Assembly (NCBI RefSeq): GCF_049319665.1
Contig: NZ_JBMOUD010000002.1
Location: 372,001 to 436,000, forward strand
DNA length: 64,000 bases
Direction: 5' to 3'
DNA from: JBMOUD01 sp049319665
GTDB lineage: Bacteria > Pseudomonadota > Gammaproteobacteria > Enterobacterales > Enterobacteriaceae
Positions 26,337-35,395 of the stretch are shown here, one piece after another. A program made the position numbers and the translations under genes. Under the pieces are notes generated by a model. It did no database searches. It was not told the origin of the DNA and saw only the letters and a program-made list of their open reading frames with translations. Numbering within the stretch: position 1 is the first letter of the stretch; each line of letters begins with the position of its first letter.

Positions 26337-27620
26337 GTGGAGAAAAACAGCTTACAGGCGATTAAGAACGTACGAATACCTCATTGTGAAGGATTGTGGC
26401 AGATAGCGTTTGCCCAAGGAAAGATCCAGCAGATTACGCCTCAGCCGCAGGATAACGGGCCACAAGAGGGAGTATTAGATGCGGAAGGTGGCCTCGTGTT
26501 ACCGCCATTTATTGAACCACATATTCATTTAGATACCACGCAAACTGCCGGGCAGCCATCATGGAATCTCTCCGGCACGCTGTTTGAAGGTATTGAGCGT
26601 TGGGCTGAGCGTAAAGCGTTGCTGACGCATGAGGATGTGAAGCAGCGTGCCTGGCAAACGCTGAAATGGCAAATCGCCAACGGTATTCAGTTTGTCCGTA
26701 CTCACGTTGATGTGTCCGAACCTAATTTGACGGCGCTTAAGGCGATGTTGGAAGTAAAACAGGAGGTTGCCCCTTGGGTTGAGCTACAAATTGTGGCGTT
26801 TCCCCAAGAAGGGATTATGTCTTATCCCAACGGCGAAGCCTTACTTGAACAAGCCTTGCAACTTGGAGCCGACGTCGTAGGTGCTATCCCGCATTTTGAA
26901 TTTACCCGTGAATATGGCGTCGAATCGCTGCATAAAACCTTCGCGCTGGCGCAAAAATATAACAAGCTGATTGATGTACACTGCGATGAAATTGACGATG
27001 AGCAGTCGCGATTCGTAGAAACTGTGGCAGCGTTGGCACATCGTGAGCAGATGGGCGAGCGGGTAACGGCTAGCCACACGACCGCCATGCATTCGTATAA
27101 CGGTGCTTATACCTCGCGCTTGTTCCGTTTGCTTAAGCTTTCCAAGATTAACTTTGTTGCTAATCCATTAGTGAATATTCACTTGCAAGGGCGCTTTGAT
27201 ACTTATCCCAAGCGCCGTGGTATCACGCGGGTTAAAGAGATGCTCGAAGCAGGGATTAACGTCTGTTTTGGGCATGATGATGTCTTTGACCCTTGGTATC
27301 CTTTGGGCACCGCCAACATGCTGCAAGTTTTGCATATGGGGTTACATGTTTGTCAGTTGATGGGATATGAGCAAATCAACGACGGTATTAATTTGATTAC
27401 TACTCACAGTGCGAAAACGCTAAATCTATCGGATTACGGCATTAAGAGCGGTAATCCAGCGAACTTAGTCATTCTGCCTGCAGAAAGTGGCTTTGATGCG
27501 GTGCGCCGTCAGACCCCGGTTCGCTACTCAGTTCGCGCAGGGGTATTGATTGCTGAAACCCAGCCAGCGAAAACGACGATCCACCTTGCAGGTGCAGAAT
27601 CCGTCGACTTTACTCAGTGA
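26337..27620 (+). CDS. codA: Cytosine deaminase
   Basis: CodA deaminates cytosine to uracil and ammonia (also isocytosine in vitro). The product has 427 residues, very like E. coli. Metal ligands are the two His in EPHIHLDTT, His in DVHCDEIDDEQ, and Asp in GHDDVFDPW; the substrate/acid residue Glu lies in CDEID. The start is GTG, preceded by GGGAAGGGA; a nearby ATG at 26330 is out of frame. The permease codB, its usual partner, is not adjacent. It is monocistronic between trpS and ppiA. Confidence 0.97.
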   Translation: MEKNSLQAIKNVRIPHCEGLWQIAFAQGKIQQITPQPQDNGPQEGVLDAEGGLVLPPFIEPHIHLDTTQTAGQPSWNLSGTLFEGIERWAERKALLTHEDVKQRAWQTLKWQIANGIQFVRTHVDVSEPNLTALKAMLEVKQEVAPWVELQIVAFPQEGIMSYPNGEALLEQALQLGADVVGAIPHFEFTREYGVESLHKTFALAQKYNKLIDVHCDEIDDEQSRFVETVAALAHREQMGERVTASHTTAMHSYNGAYTSRLFRLLKLSKINFVANPLVNIHLQGRFDTYPKRRGITRVKEMLEAGINVCFGHDDVFDPWYPLGTANMLQVLHMGLHVCQLMGYEQINDGINLITTHSAKTLNLSDYGIKSGNPANLVILPAESGFDAVRRQTPVRYSVRAGVLIAETQPAKTTIHLAGAESVDFTQ

Positions 27621-27735
27621 AAACGCGCTTTCCGCCGCAATGTGCGTAAATAAAGGTAAAAGTGTGGCGCATTACAGGCTAGCTCTTTAGAATCAAGCCG
27701 TTCTGTTATTTGTATCCTCGAGAAAGGAACTGTCC

Positions 27736-28308
27736 ATGTTTAAACGTACTTTAGTGGCCTTTACAGCAATGTTGTCCCTGACGGCGTTTGCGCCTTCGGT
27801 TTTTGCTGCATCGGCTGATACACACGTGATGTTAACGACATCTGCGGGGAATATTGAGTTAGAACTCGATAATGCCAAGGCACCTGTTTCAGTGAAGAAC
27901 TTCGTTGATTATGTGCAGAGTGGCTACTATAACAACACCATATTCCATCGTGTGATCCCAGGTTTCATGGTACAGGGCGGCGGCTTTACTGCGGATATGC
28001 AGCAAAAGTTGACCAATGCACCGATTAAAAATGAGGCCGACAATGGCCTGCGCAACTTGCGTGGCACCATTTCCATGGCGCGTACTGCAGATAAAGACAG
28101 CGCCACCAGCCAGTTCTTCCTTAACGTGGCAGATAACGCCTTCCTTGACCACGGTCAGCGTGATTTTGGCTATGCGGTATTCGGTAAAATCATCAAAGGA
28201 ATGGATGTAGTAGATAAAATTTCTCAGGTGAAAACTGATAATGTTGGGCCTTATCAAAATGTCCCAACCACGCCGGTGGTTATCCTGTCTGCGAAAGTGC
28301 TGCCATAA
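27736..28308 (+). CDS. ppiA: Periplasmic peptidyl-prolyl isomerase A
   Basis: Cyclophilin-type PPIase that speeds proline isomerisation in the periplasm. The product has 190 residues, as in E. coli. Signal peptide about 1-24 (LVAFTAMLSLTAFAPSVFA, cleavage after VFA). Cyclophilin core FHRVIPGFMVQGGG, MARTADKDSATSQFFLNV, FGYAVFGKI. Followed by a strong terminator. Confidence 0.97.
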   Translation: MFKRTLVAFTAMLSLTAFAPSVFAASADTHVMLTTSAGNIELELDNAKAPVSVKNFVDYVQSGYYNNTIFHRVIPGFMVQGGGFTADMQQKLTNAPIKNEADNGLRNLRGTISMARTADKDSATSQFFLNVADNAFLDHGQRDFGYAVFGKIIKGMDVVDKISQVKTDNVGPYQNVPTTPVVILSAKVLP

Positions 28309-28334
28309 ATACAGCATTTCTCTCGCATATCTCT

Positions 28335-28362
28335 AAGCCTCCCATCGTGGAGGCTTTTTTTT
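28335..28362 (+). terminator. Intrinsic terminator after ppiA
   Basis: Eight-base-pair stem AAGCCTCC/GGAGGCTT, loop CATCGT, then eight T in total from the stem end. Canonical Rho-independent form. Confidence 0.9.
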
Positions 28363-28449
28363 GGGCGTAACTTACCGGCGTGACTTATAATTTTATCCAC
28401 GCTATCTCTCAAGATTTAGCCTCATTTTTGCCTCTTTTAAGGATCGTTT

Positions 28450-29979
28450 ATGAGTGAAGCACGGATCATTGCCAAAGCGATGCATGCCGGTAACCCGGCG
28501 CAAGAGTTAGCCATTTTACCGGCCTTGGCTAACCGCCATGGTTTAATCACCGGCGCGACCGGGACGGGTAAAACCGTGACCCTACAAAAAATGGCCGAGC
28601 AGTTTTCACAAATTGGCGTGCCGGTCTTTCTGGCGGACGTAAAAGGCGATCTCTCCGGTATCGGGGCTGAGGGCGTGGCTTCAGAAAAACTCGCAGCGCG
28701 TTTGGCGGCCATTGGTGTAGAAGATTGGCAGCCGCAGGCGAGCACGATTATCCCCTGGGATATCTTCGGCGAAAAAGGTCATCCGATCCGCGCGACGGTG
28801 TCAGATCTTGGACCATTGCTGCTGGCTCGATTGTTGGATTTGAATGACATTCAAAGCGGTGTGCTGCAACTGGTCTATAAAATTGCGGATGATAATGGCC
28901 TGTTACTGCTTGATATGAAAGACCTGCGGGCCATGGTGCAGTTTATCGGTGACAACGCTAAACAGTTCCAGACGCAATACGGCAATATTTCTACCGCTTC
29001 GATTGGCGCAATCCAGCGTGGTTTGTTGACGTTAGAAGGCCAGGGAGCCAATCAGTTCTTTGGTGAGCCGATGCTCGATATTCAGGACTTGATGAAGACT
29101 GATGCGCAGGGCCGTGGAGTGATCAATTTATTGGCCGCTGACAAACTCATTAATCAGCCGAAACTCTATTCGGTCTTTTTACTGTGGCTGTTGGCTGAGT
29201 TGTTTGAACATTTGCCGGAAATTGGTGACCCTGAACAACCAAAGCTGGTGTTTTTCTTTGATGAAGCCCATCTGTTGTTTACCGATGCACCGGAAGCACT
29301 GCTGACTAAAATCGAACAGGTCGTGCGGTTGATCCGCTCCAAAGGCGTAGGTATTTACTTCGTGACTCAAAACCCGCTGGATATTCCTGATAGCGTGTTA
29401 GGGCAGTTGGGCAACCGGGTACAGCATGCGCTGCGAGCTTTCACACCGCGAGATCAAAAAGCCGTTAAAGCCGCGGCGCAAACACTGCGTGCGAATCCTG
29501 CTTTTGATGCTGAAACCGCCATCACCGAACTGGGGGTGGGGGAAGCGTTGGTCTCTTTCCTCGATGAAAAAGGCCGCCCGGAGATTGTCGAACGAGCGAT
29601 GGTCATTGCACCACAATCCAAAATGGGGGAGTTGGGAGAGGAGGGATTGAATCGTGCGATCAATAAATCCCCGCTCTATGGTCGCTATGAAGAAGCCATC
29701 GACCGCGAATCGGCTTACGAGAAGATCGTCTTACAAGGCTTTAATACCCTAGGCAAAGTACAAGGTGAGCAAGATGCCCCTGCTAAAACCGCCGAGAAAA
29801 CCAGTAGTGGTGGCGGTTTGATGGACGGGTTAAACGAGCTGCTGTTCGGCTCCACTGGTCCACGCGGTGGTAAACGTGATGGGATAGTACAAACAGCCGC
29901 AAAAAGCATGGCAAGAGATTTAGGCCGCCAGCTCCTGCGCGGTGTGCTGGGTTCGCTAAGCGGTGGGCGAAAGCGCTAA
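28450..29979 (+). CDS. yjgR: HerA-like helicase/ATPase, YjgR (DUF853) family
   Basis: A predicted P-loop NTPase related to HerA/FtsK motors; precise role unknown. The product has 509 residues (E. coli YjgR 500). Walker A GATGTGKTVTLQ (about 35-46), Walker B VFFFDEAHLLF (about 271-281), sensor VTQNPLDIP, arginine-finger region GNRVQHALRAFTP, and a Gly/Arg-rich C-terminal tail (GPRGGKRDGIVQ...SGGRKR). In E. coli the gene sits elsewhere (next to the idn region), so its place between ppiA and pabA reflects rearrangement or insertion. Confidence 0.93.
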   Translation: MSEARIIAKAMHAGNPAQELAILPALANRHGLITGATGTGKTVTLQKMAEQFSQIGVPVFLADVKGDLSGIGAEGVASEKLAARLAAIGVEDWQPQASTIIPWDIFGEKGHPIRATVSDLGPLLLARLLDLNDIQSGVLQLVYKIADDNGLLLLDMKDLRAMVQFIGDNAKQFQTQYGNISTASIGAIQRGLLTLEGQGANQFFGEPMLDIQDLMKTDAQGRGVINLLAADKLINQPKLYSVFLLWLLAELFEHLPEIGDPEQPKLVFFFDEAHLLFTDAPEALLTKIEQVVRLIRSKGVGIYFVTQNPLDIPDSVLGQLGNRVQHALRAFTPRDQKAVKAAAQTLRANPAFDAETAITELGVGEALVSFLDEKGRPEIVERAMVIAPQSKMGELGEEGLNRAINKSPLYGRYEEAIDRESAYEKIVLQGFNTLGKVQGEQDAPAKTAEKTSSGGGLMDGLNELLFGSTGPRGGKRDGIVQTAAKSMARDLGRQLLRGVLGSLSGGRKR

Positions 29980-30040
29980 CTACTGAGGGCTATTTTATCG
30001 CGGTGAAGGGCTGATAGAGCAAGGCGAGGCACGCATTTTA

Positions 30041-30364
30041 CTAAATCAGCACCTTCAATCCATGCTTTTGCACCACGGAAAGCAGTTTAAGTGATAATCC
30101 ACTCGGGCGTTTTGCCCCGCTTTCCCATTTCTGTACCGTTGAAACACTGGTATTCAGATAGTGTGCGAAAATCGGTTGGCTAATGTTTAATTTTTCACGT
30201 AATGCTTTAATTTCCATTGGTTGAAGATCGCTGACGTGAGTAATGCATGCGAGATCAAAGCTGCGCATCGTTTCTTGAGCGATGGCGTCAATGCTAAATA
30301 ATCCAGATGCAGCGCTATGGATAGCCTCCAATGCTGAACTTTTAAATTTACTTTTTGCGGCCAT
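30041..30364 (-). CDS. HigA-type helix-turn-helix antitoxin
   Basis: The product has 107 residues. The C-terminal XRE-type HTH (ALREKLNISQPIFAHYLNTS, then VSTVQKWESGAKRPS) is the DNA-binding part; the N-terminus would neutralise the toxin. It follows and overlaps the toxin ORF by 17 bases (toxin first, the HigBA order). Resembles the HigA2/MqsA-like antitoxins that pair with PF06296 RelE toxins. Likely represses its own operon. Confidence 0.85.
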   Translation of the reverse strand: MAAKSKFKSSALEAIHSAASGLFSIDAIAQETMRSFDLACITHVSDLQPMEIKALREKLNISQPIFAHYLNTSVSTVQKWESGAKRPSGLSLKLLSVVQKHGLKVLI

Positions 30365-30707
30365 AGTAAATCTCCACTAATTCTTTACTGTTAATCAATG
30401 CGGTAATTTTCTCGTCTGAAAGTTGAGCATAGTGTTTTGCTAACTCTCGAAATCCAGCCAATTCGCGAGCATCAATATTTGTGATGTCCTGTTTGGCATA
30501 AAGGAAAGTGTAGTACCAATAGTTGCCACCTTTAGCCAATATGATGGCGCGATCTCTGTTTTGGCTCAGGCGTTTTTTATAAACCCCTCCACCGAGGTCA
30601 TTCGCTTTTCCTTGAAGAGTTGATTCGATAGCTTGATATAACTCACTATCTTTGATCGCGTGAGACTTGGCTGCCTTGTTAAACCATTTCGTTTTAAATA
30701 TTCGCAT
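30348..30707 (-). CDS. RelE/HigB-type toxin
   Basis: The product has 119 residues and looks like the RelE-superfamily PF06296 group, ribosome-dependent mRNA interferases. Visible features: N-terminal FKTKWFNKAAKS, KANDLGGGVYKKRL, basic strand NRDRAIILAKGG, YWYYTFLYAKQD, and C-terminal LVEIYYG. Basic and aromatic residues expected for RNA binding are intact. It is the first gene of a toxin-antitoxin operon inserted between yjgR and pabA. Confidence 0.85.
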   Translation of the reverse strand: MRIFKTKWFNKAAKSHAIKDSELYQAIESTLQGKANDLGGGVYKKRLSQNRDRAIILAKGGNYWYYTFLYAKQDITNIDARELAGFRELAKHYAQLSDEKITALINSKELVEIYYGRKK

Positions 30708-30878
30708 CAGGCCGACATCCTGTTACCTTCGCTATAGCACCTAGTGCTAGGTTACTCTCTTCTCTTGCTGATTCAACATTTTTGATATTATTCACCTCAT
30801 AACGAAAATGCTGATGGTCGCGAGGCAAATGCGTAGAATGGCCGGGTTAATTTCAAGATGCTATTTGCCGGGATGCCC

Positions 30879-31454
30879 ATGCTGTTAATGATCGATAACT
30901 ACGACTCTTTCACTTACAACCTCTATCAATACTTCTGTGAGCTAGGGGCTGAGGTGCTGGTGCGCCGTAACGATGAACTCAGCTTGCAAGATATCGAGCA
31001 GTTAGCGCCTTCACACTTGGTTATCTCTCCCGGCCCTTGCACGCCCGATCAGGCAGGGATTTCCGTCAGCGCTATTGCGCATTTCTCGACGCGATTACCT
31101 ATCCTGGGCGTATGTTTAGGTCATCAGGCCATGGCGCAGGCTTTCGGCGCGAATATCGTGCGCGCCAGACAAGTCATGCACGGCAAAACCTCACGAATAG
31201 AACATCGAGGAACTGGCGTATTTAACGGGCTGGCGCAGCCGCTTACCGTTACTCGCTATCACTCTCTGGTCGTTGAACCCGCCTCGTTGCCTGATTGTTT
31301 TGAAGTGACCGCCTGGACACAAACGCCAGGCCAGGACGATGAAATTATGGGCATTGCCCATCGTTCACTGGCACTCCATGGTGTCCAATTCCACCCTGAA
31401 AGCATTTTGAGCCAGCAGGGGCATCAACTTCTCGATAATTTCCTTAAAATTTAA
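30879..31454 (+). CDS. pabA: Aminodeoxychorismate/anthranilate synthase component II
   Basis: PabA is the glutaminase that supplies ammonia to PabB for 4-amino-4-deoxychorismate, a folate precursor. The product has 191 residues from the ATG at 30879 (MLLMIDNYDSFTYNLYQ); upstream in-frame ATGs at 30858 and 30873 are possible but unlike the family. Catalytic triad: Cys in GVCLGHQAM (about 79), His and Glu in GVQFHPESIL. It is about four residues longer than E. coli near TPGQDDEIMG. Confidence 0.95.
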   Translation: MLLMIDNYDSFTYNLYQYFCELGAEVLVRRNDELSLQDIEQLAPSHLVISPGPCTPDQAGISVSAIAHFSTRLPILGVCLGHQAMAQAFGANIVRARQVMHGKTSRIEHRGTGVFNGLAQPLTVTRYHSLVVEPASLPDCFEVTAWTQTPGQDDEIMGIAHRSLALHGVQFHPESILSQQGHQLLDNFLKI

Positions 31455-31501
31455 TGAGTTAATAATTAATTCTTAAATTGCACTGATTTCTATTGCCTGA
31501 T

Positions 31502-31540
31502 TTTGATTTTTTATTCATATTTTGTGAGTAATTTTTCATT
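31502..31540 (+). promoter_or_regulatory. Tandem ArgR operator (two ARG boxes) of argD
   Basis: Two 18-base ARG boxes with the typical 3-base spacing. Box 1 (31502-31519, ttTGAtTtttt-ATTCA form) matches 17 of 18 consensus positions; box 2 (31523-31540) matches 16 of 18. They end about 55 bases before the argD start. ArgR with arginine should repress argD here, as in E. coli. Confidence 0.85.
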
Positions 31541-31595
31541 TGTCTTTGCGGGATAATTTGCCGTAATGACGATAAATCGGATGGGAGAGTGTGGG

Positions 31596-32813
31596 ATGGC
31601 ACAAAAGCCAGCGGTAGAGCGCAGTGATTTTGATCGGGTTATTCTGCCGGTTTATGCACCAGCTAAGTTTATTCCGGTCAAGGGGAAAGGCAGTCGTATC
31701 TGGGATCAGCAAGGCGCTGAGTATATTGATTTTGCCGGCGGTATTGCCGTTACGGCACTGGGTCATTGCCATCCTGCTTTGGTAGAAGCGCTGCATAAAC
31801 AAGGTGAAACCTTGTGGCATGTCAGCAATGTCTTTACCAATGAGCCTGCTTTGCGTTTGGCACAGAAACTAATTGATGCCACCTTTGCTGACCGGGTATT
31901 TTTCGCCAACTCGGGTGCCGAAGCTAATGAAGCTGCATTCAAGCTGGCGCGTTACTACGCATCTGCTCGCCATAGCCCTTACAAAAGCAAAATTATTGCC
32001 TTCCACAATGCTTTCCATGGCCGCACGTTGTTTACCGTTTCAGTCGGTGGACAGCCAAAATATTCGGACGGATTTGGCCCCAAGCCTGCTGATATCGTCC
32101 ATGTACCTTTCAATGATCTGGCCGCGGTTAAAGCGGTTATCGACTCCCACACTTGTGCCATTGTCGTCGAACCGATTCAAGGTGAAGGCGGTGTAACGCC
32201 AGCTACCCAAGAATTTATGCAAGGTTTACGTGACCTGTGCGATGAGCATAACGCGCTGCTGGTATTTGATGAAGTGCAAAGCGGAATGGGGCGCAGCGGC
32301 AAACTGTTTAGCTATATGCATTATGGCGTCACGCCAGATATCCTCACGACGGCCAAAGCGTTGGGCGGTGGTTTCCCAGTGAGCGCGATGCTGACTAGCG
32401 AAGAGGTCGCCTCGGTAATGGCACCGGGCAAACACGGTACCACTTACGGTGGTAATCCGCTGGCTTGTGCGGTTGCCGAAGCGGCGCTGGATTTGATTAA
32501 TACGCCAGAAGTATTGGCTGGCATTGATGAACGTCGTGATGCCTTCTTACAGGCGCTGACGGCTATCAATGACAAATATAAGGTCTTCCAGGAGTTTAGA
32601 GGTCAAGGCTTGCTGATCGGCGCTGAGTTGTCAGAAGCTTATAAAAACCGGGCTGGTGAGTTCCTTGCCGCCGCGGCTGAACAAGGCGTGATGGTCTTGG
32701 TGGCTGGCACAAATGTGATGCGCTTTGCCCCGTCATTAGTGATCGATTTTGATGATATTCGGGAAGGTATGGCGCGCTTTGAACAGGCGGTTGCTCAGGT
32801 TGTTGGCGTTTAA
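31596..32813 (+). CDS. argD: Acetylornithine/succinyldiaminopimelate aminotransferase
   Basis: PLP-dependent aminotransferase acting in arginine and lysine synthesis. The product has 405 residues. PLP-binding core: NSGAEANEAAFKLAR, FHNAFHGRTLF, Asp in LVFDEVQSGMGR, Schiff-base Lys in LTTAKALGGGFP (about 254). The ATG at 31596 (MAQKPAVERSDFD) after GGGAGAG is preferred to an in-frame start at 31566. The preceding ArgR boxes support ArgD over AstC. In E. coli yhfK lies between argD and crp; it is absent here. Confidence 0.96.
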   Translation: MAQKPAVERSDFDRVILPVYAPAKFIPVKGKGSRIWDQQGAEYIDFAGGIAVTALGHCHPALVEALHKQGETLWHVSNVFTNEPALRLAQKLIDATFADRVFFANSGAEANEAAFKLARYYASARHSPYKSKIIAFHNAFHGRTLFTVSVGGQPKYSDGFGPKPADIVHVPFNDLAAVKAVIDSHTCAIVVEPIQGEGGVTPATQEFMQGLRDLCDEHNALLVFDEVQSGMGRSGKLFSYMHYGVTPDILTTAKALGGGFPVSAMLTSEEVASVMAPGKHGTTYGGNPLACAVAEAALDLINTPEVLAGIDERRDAFLQALTAINDKYKVFQEFRGQGLLIGAELSEAYKNRAGEFLAAAAEQGVMVLVAGTNVMRFAPSLVIDFDDIREGMARFEQAVAQVVGV

Positions 32814-32836
32814 TATCTGGCTTAAAAGAGTCCAAT

Positions 32837-32875
32837 AAAAATGGCGCAGCAGAATTATCTGTTGCGCCATTTTTT
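32837..32875. terminator. Bidirectional terminator between argD and crp
   Basis: Twelve-base-pair stem AAAAATGGCGCA/TGCGCCATTTTT, extended inside by CAG/CTG, with A and T runs on both strands. Suits the convergent argD and crp. Confidence 0.9.
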
Positions 32876-32916
32876 CTTTAAGATTTTATTCAGGGTTAAT
32901 AAATGCTGGCGGTGAA

Positions 32917-33549
32917 TTAACGGGTGCCGTAAACGACAATTGTTTTACCGTGTGCGGAGATCAGGTTCTGATCTTCGAGCATTTTGAGGATACGTCCAAC
33001 TGTCTCACGTGAGCAGCCGACGATCTGACCGATTTCCTGACGAGTGATTTTGATCTGCATACCATCTGGGTGGGTCATGGCATCGGGCTGTTTAGCCAGA
33101 TTAAGCAGAGTTTGGGCAATACGGCCTGTCACATCAAGGAATGCAAGATTTCCTACTTTTTCAGAAGTCACTTGCAAACGGTTCGCCATCTGCGCGGAAA
33201 GGCGCATTAAAATATCCGGGTTCACTTGGATCAACTGGCGGAATTTCTTATAGGAAATTTCTGCCACTTCACAGGCAGTTTTTGCCCGTACCCAAGCGCT
33301 ACGTTCCTGGCCTTCTTCGAAAAGACCAAGCTCGCCGATGAAATCTCCCTGATTCAGATAGGAGAGGATCATCTCTTTGCCTTCTTCATCCTTGATCAGC
33401 ACGGCAACCGAACCTTTCACGATGTAGTAAAGCGTTTCGGCTTTTTCACCTTGGTGAATCAGCGTACTTTTAGATGGATATTTGTGTATATGACAATGAG
33501 ACAGGAACCATTCGAGAGTAGGGTCTGTTTGTGGTTTGCCGAGAACCAT
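32917..33549 (-). CDS. crp: cAMP receptor protein
   Basis: CRP is the global cAMP-dependent activator of catabolic genes. The product has 210 residues, essentially the E. coli sequence. cAMP pocket: GELGLFEEGQERSAWVRA (Glu72, Arg82) and QVTSEKVGN (Thr127, Ser128). The C-terminal HTH reads TRQEIGQIVGCSRETVGRIL. Divergent from yhfA across 308 bases. Confidence 0.99.
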   Translation of the reverse strand: MVLGKPQTDPTLEWFLSHCHIHKYPSKSTLIHQGEKAETLYYIVKGSVAVLIKDEEGKEMILSYLNQGDFIGELGLFEEGQERSAWVRAKTACEVAEISYKKFRQLIQVNPDILMRLSAQMANRLQVTSEKVGNLAFLDVTGRIAQTLLNLAKQPDAMTHPDGMQIKITRQEIGQIVGCSRETVGRILKMLEDQNLISAHGKTIVVYGTR

Positions 33550-33857
33550 TAGCTATTATCCTCTGTTATTACCGTCTGAGTTCCCTGTACGGCGTTTTTA
33601 TAAATAAGCGCCATTTTAGCATATGAACAGATCAGCAATACTGCAAGCGACAGGCGGAGCGATATCCCTCAAAAAAGGGGTGTCACTATGAAAACCGGAG
33701 CCGGAAATTGCTGATAAGTTTCTGTCGCTTTGTTTGTAACACAGGATTGCCCTAGTGTCTCCTGTTGTCTCGCTTCAGCATGACGGCGATCTCCCTGCAT
33801 TGCATTTTTAGGCTAAAAGGGTAGTCTGTCGGGGAATATTCGCTGGGAGAAAAAGAG
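33550..33857. promoter_or_regulatory. crp-yhfA divergent promoter region
   Basis: 308 non-coding bases. On the minus strand an extended -10 (TGCTAAAAT, complement of 33610-33618) lies about 70 bases before crp and is the best crp promoter candidate. No full TGTGA-N6-TCACA site was found, although crp autoregulation is known in E. coli. Confidence 0.4.
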
Positions 33858-34283
33858 ATGCAGGCACGGGTAAAGTGGGTCGAAGGGTTGACGTTTTTAG
33901 GCGAATCCGCATCAGGTCATCAGGTATTGATGGACGGAAATGCGGGTGATAAAGCGCCAAGCCCAATGGAAATGTTGTTGATGTCCGCTGGTGGATGTAG
34001 CGCCATTGATGTGGTGTCTATTTTGCAAAAAGGTCGTAACGATGTGGTGGATTGCGAGGTGAAGCTGACCTCAGAACGTCGTGAAGAAGCGCCTCGTTTA
34101 TTTACTCGCATCAACCTGCATTTTATTGTTACAGGCACTGGTTTGACCGATAAAGTGGTTGAACGTGCGGTCAGCCTGTCTGCGGAGAAGTACTGCTCGG
34201 TATCGCTGATGCTGGGTAAAGCCGCCACCATTACGCACAGCTTTGAAGTGATTAACCCGCAGGATGCGAATACCTCATTATAA
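33858..34283 (+). CDS. yhfA: OsmC/Ohr-family protein YhfA
   Basis: Small cytosolic OsmC-fold protein; family members reduce organic hydroperoxides but YhfA's substrate is not established. The product has 141 residues (E. coli 134). Cysteines expected in the family are present: GGCSAIDVV (about 50) and KYCSVSLML (about 113). Divergent from crp and convergent with the LysR gene, which it overlaps by 6 bases at their 3' ends. Confidence 0.95.
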   Translation: MQARVKWVEGLTFLGESASGHQVLMDGNAGDKAPSPMEMLLMSAGGCSAIDVVSILQKGRNDVVDCEVKLTSERREEAPRLFTRINLHFIVTGTGLTDKVVERAVSLSAEKYCSVSLMLGKAATITHSFEVINPQDANTSL

Positions 34284-35204
34284 GAGGTCGTCGTTTTGTC
34301 CGCTAAGTTGCTGGCAACGATGACGCACTAATTCTATAAAACGCCGCGCCGTTAAGGTTAGCGGCGTTTTTTGTGAGTAAATCAGGCTGTACTCGACTGT
34401 TGGAAGATGCGGGATTGGCAAGGGGCAGAACATACGTTGCATCAACGGCAGTCTGAACATGGCCGCGGTTCCCAACGTAAGATAATCAGCGCTAAGCACC
34501 AGTGTTAACCCAAATAACAGAGAGTTGCTATGCAATACCGTTTGCCCCGTTCGCGAGGGAATTGCCAGCAGCGATTGGCTAAGTTTTTGATAGTAGCCCA
34601 TGTCATCGTCGGGCAGTAGCCAGCTCGCTTTAGCCAATTGCGCGATGTTGGTCGCGCGCTGCAACGGATGGTGTCGGCGTGCGATTACGCATATTGGCGT
34701 GATAAATAGTGATTCACTGGCTAGTCCCGTCAGTGGTACGTCAGGGCTGATAATATCTATCGCCATGTCCAGACGCCCTTCACGTAGTGCAGGCAAGAGC
34801 GTTAAAAGGTGCCCTTCCTCAACGCGTAATTTGGCCTGCGGGAATTGTTCACTAAACTGCTCAGTAAGTTGGGGAAGCAAGAGCATGCCCATCGACGAGG
34901 AAAAACCAACGCTGACCGATCCCGCTGACATAGCATCGATTTGCTGTACTTCATCTACCGCCCGTTGCAACTCTTCCAAAATAAACTGCATACGCTGCGC
35001 AAAAGCCTGGCCACTTGGCGTCAAGGTCATGCCGTGCGTACCACGAATAATAAGTTGGGTTTCTAGCGTTTGCTCTAATTCTCGCAATGCTCTGCTGACC
35101 GCTGGCTGGGTTTGATTCATTGCTCGCGCCGCGGCGCGAATGCTCCCCGCCCGGATAACCTGTTGGAACACTTTCAGTTGCTGTAACTTCGGAAGATATC
35201 TCAT
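34278..35204 (-). CDS. LysR-type transcriptional regulator (TdcA/AbgR-like)
   Basis: The product has 308 residues. N-terminal winged HTH (LKVFQQVIRAGSIRAAARAM, then TQPAVSRALRELEQ) and a C-terminal periplasmic-binding-protein-like effector domain (SVSVGFSSSMGMLLLPQLTEQF onwards). It resembles TdcA and AbgR. It is transcribed divergently from an MFS transporter and M20 amidohydrolase, 190 bases apart, so it most likely controls them. Effector unknown; possibly an acylated amino acid or its aromatic product. Confidence 0.88.
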   Translation of the reverse strand: MRYLPKLQQLKVFQQVIRAGSIRAAARAMNQTQPAVSRALRELEQTLETQLIIRGTHGMTLTPSGQAFAQRMQFILEELQRAVDEVQQIDAMSAGSVSVGFSSSMGMLLLPQLTEQFSEQFPQAKLRVEEGHLLTLLPALREGRLDMAIDIISPDVPLTGLASESLFITPICVIARRHHPLQRATNIAQLAKASWLLPDDDMGYYQKLSQSLLAIPSRTGQTVLHSNSLLFGLTLVLSADYLTLGTAAMFRLPLMQRMFCPLPIPHLPTVEYSLIYSQKTPLTLTARRFIELVRHRCQQLSGQNDDLL

Positions 35205-35395
35205 CTAAATTCCTATGCCAATAAAGTATCCCGATTAGAAAAATTTCATCTTATCCCACTCATATAAAGCTGTTAGCGTCACTAGCTGTGATTTAACTCA
35301 TTGTTATTGAATGTGAAGTGACTGATGTCGCATTTTTGAGTTGTGCATTATCACAAGTGGTAAACCCTTGGGGTAAACGTATCGAGGATACAACA

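Noticed and set aside
35287..35302. CRP site upstream of the MFS gene
   Set aside because: Only one half (TGTGA) matches well; the second half (TCATT) is too weak to list as a feature.
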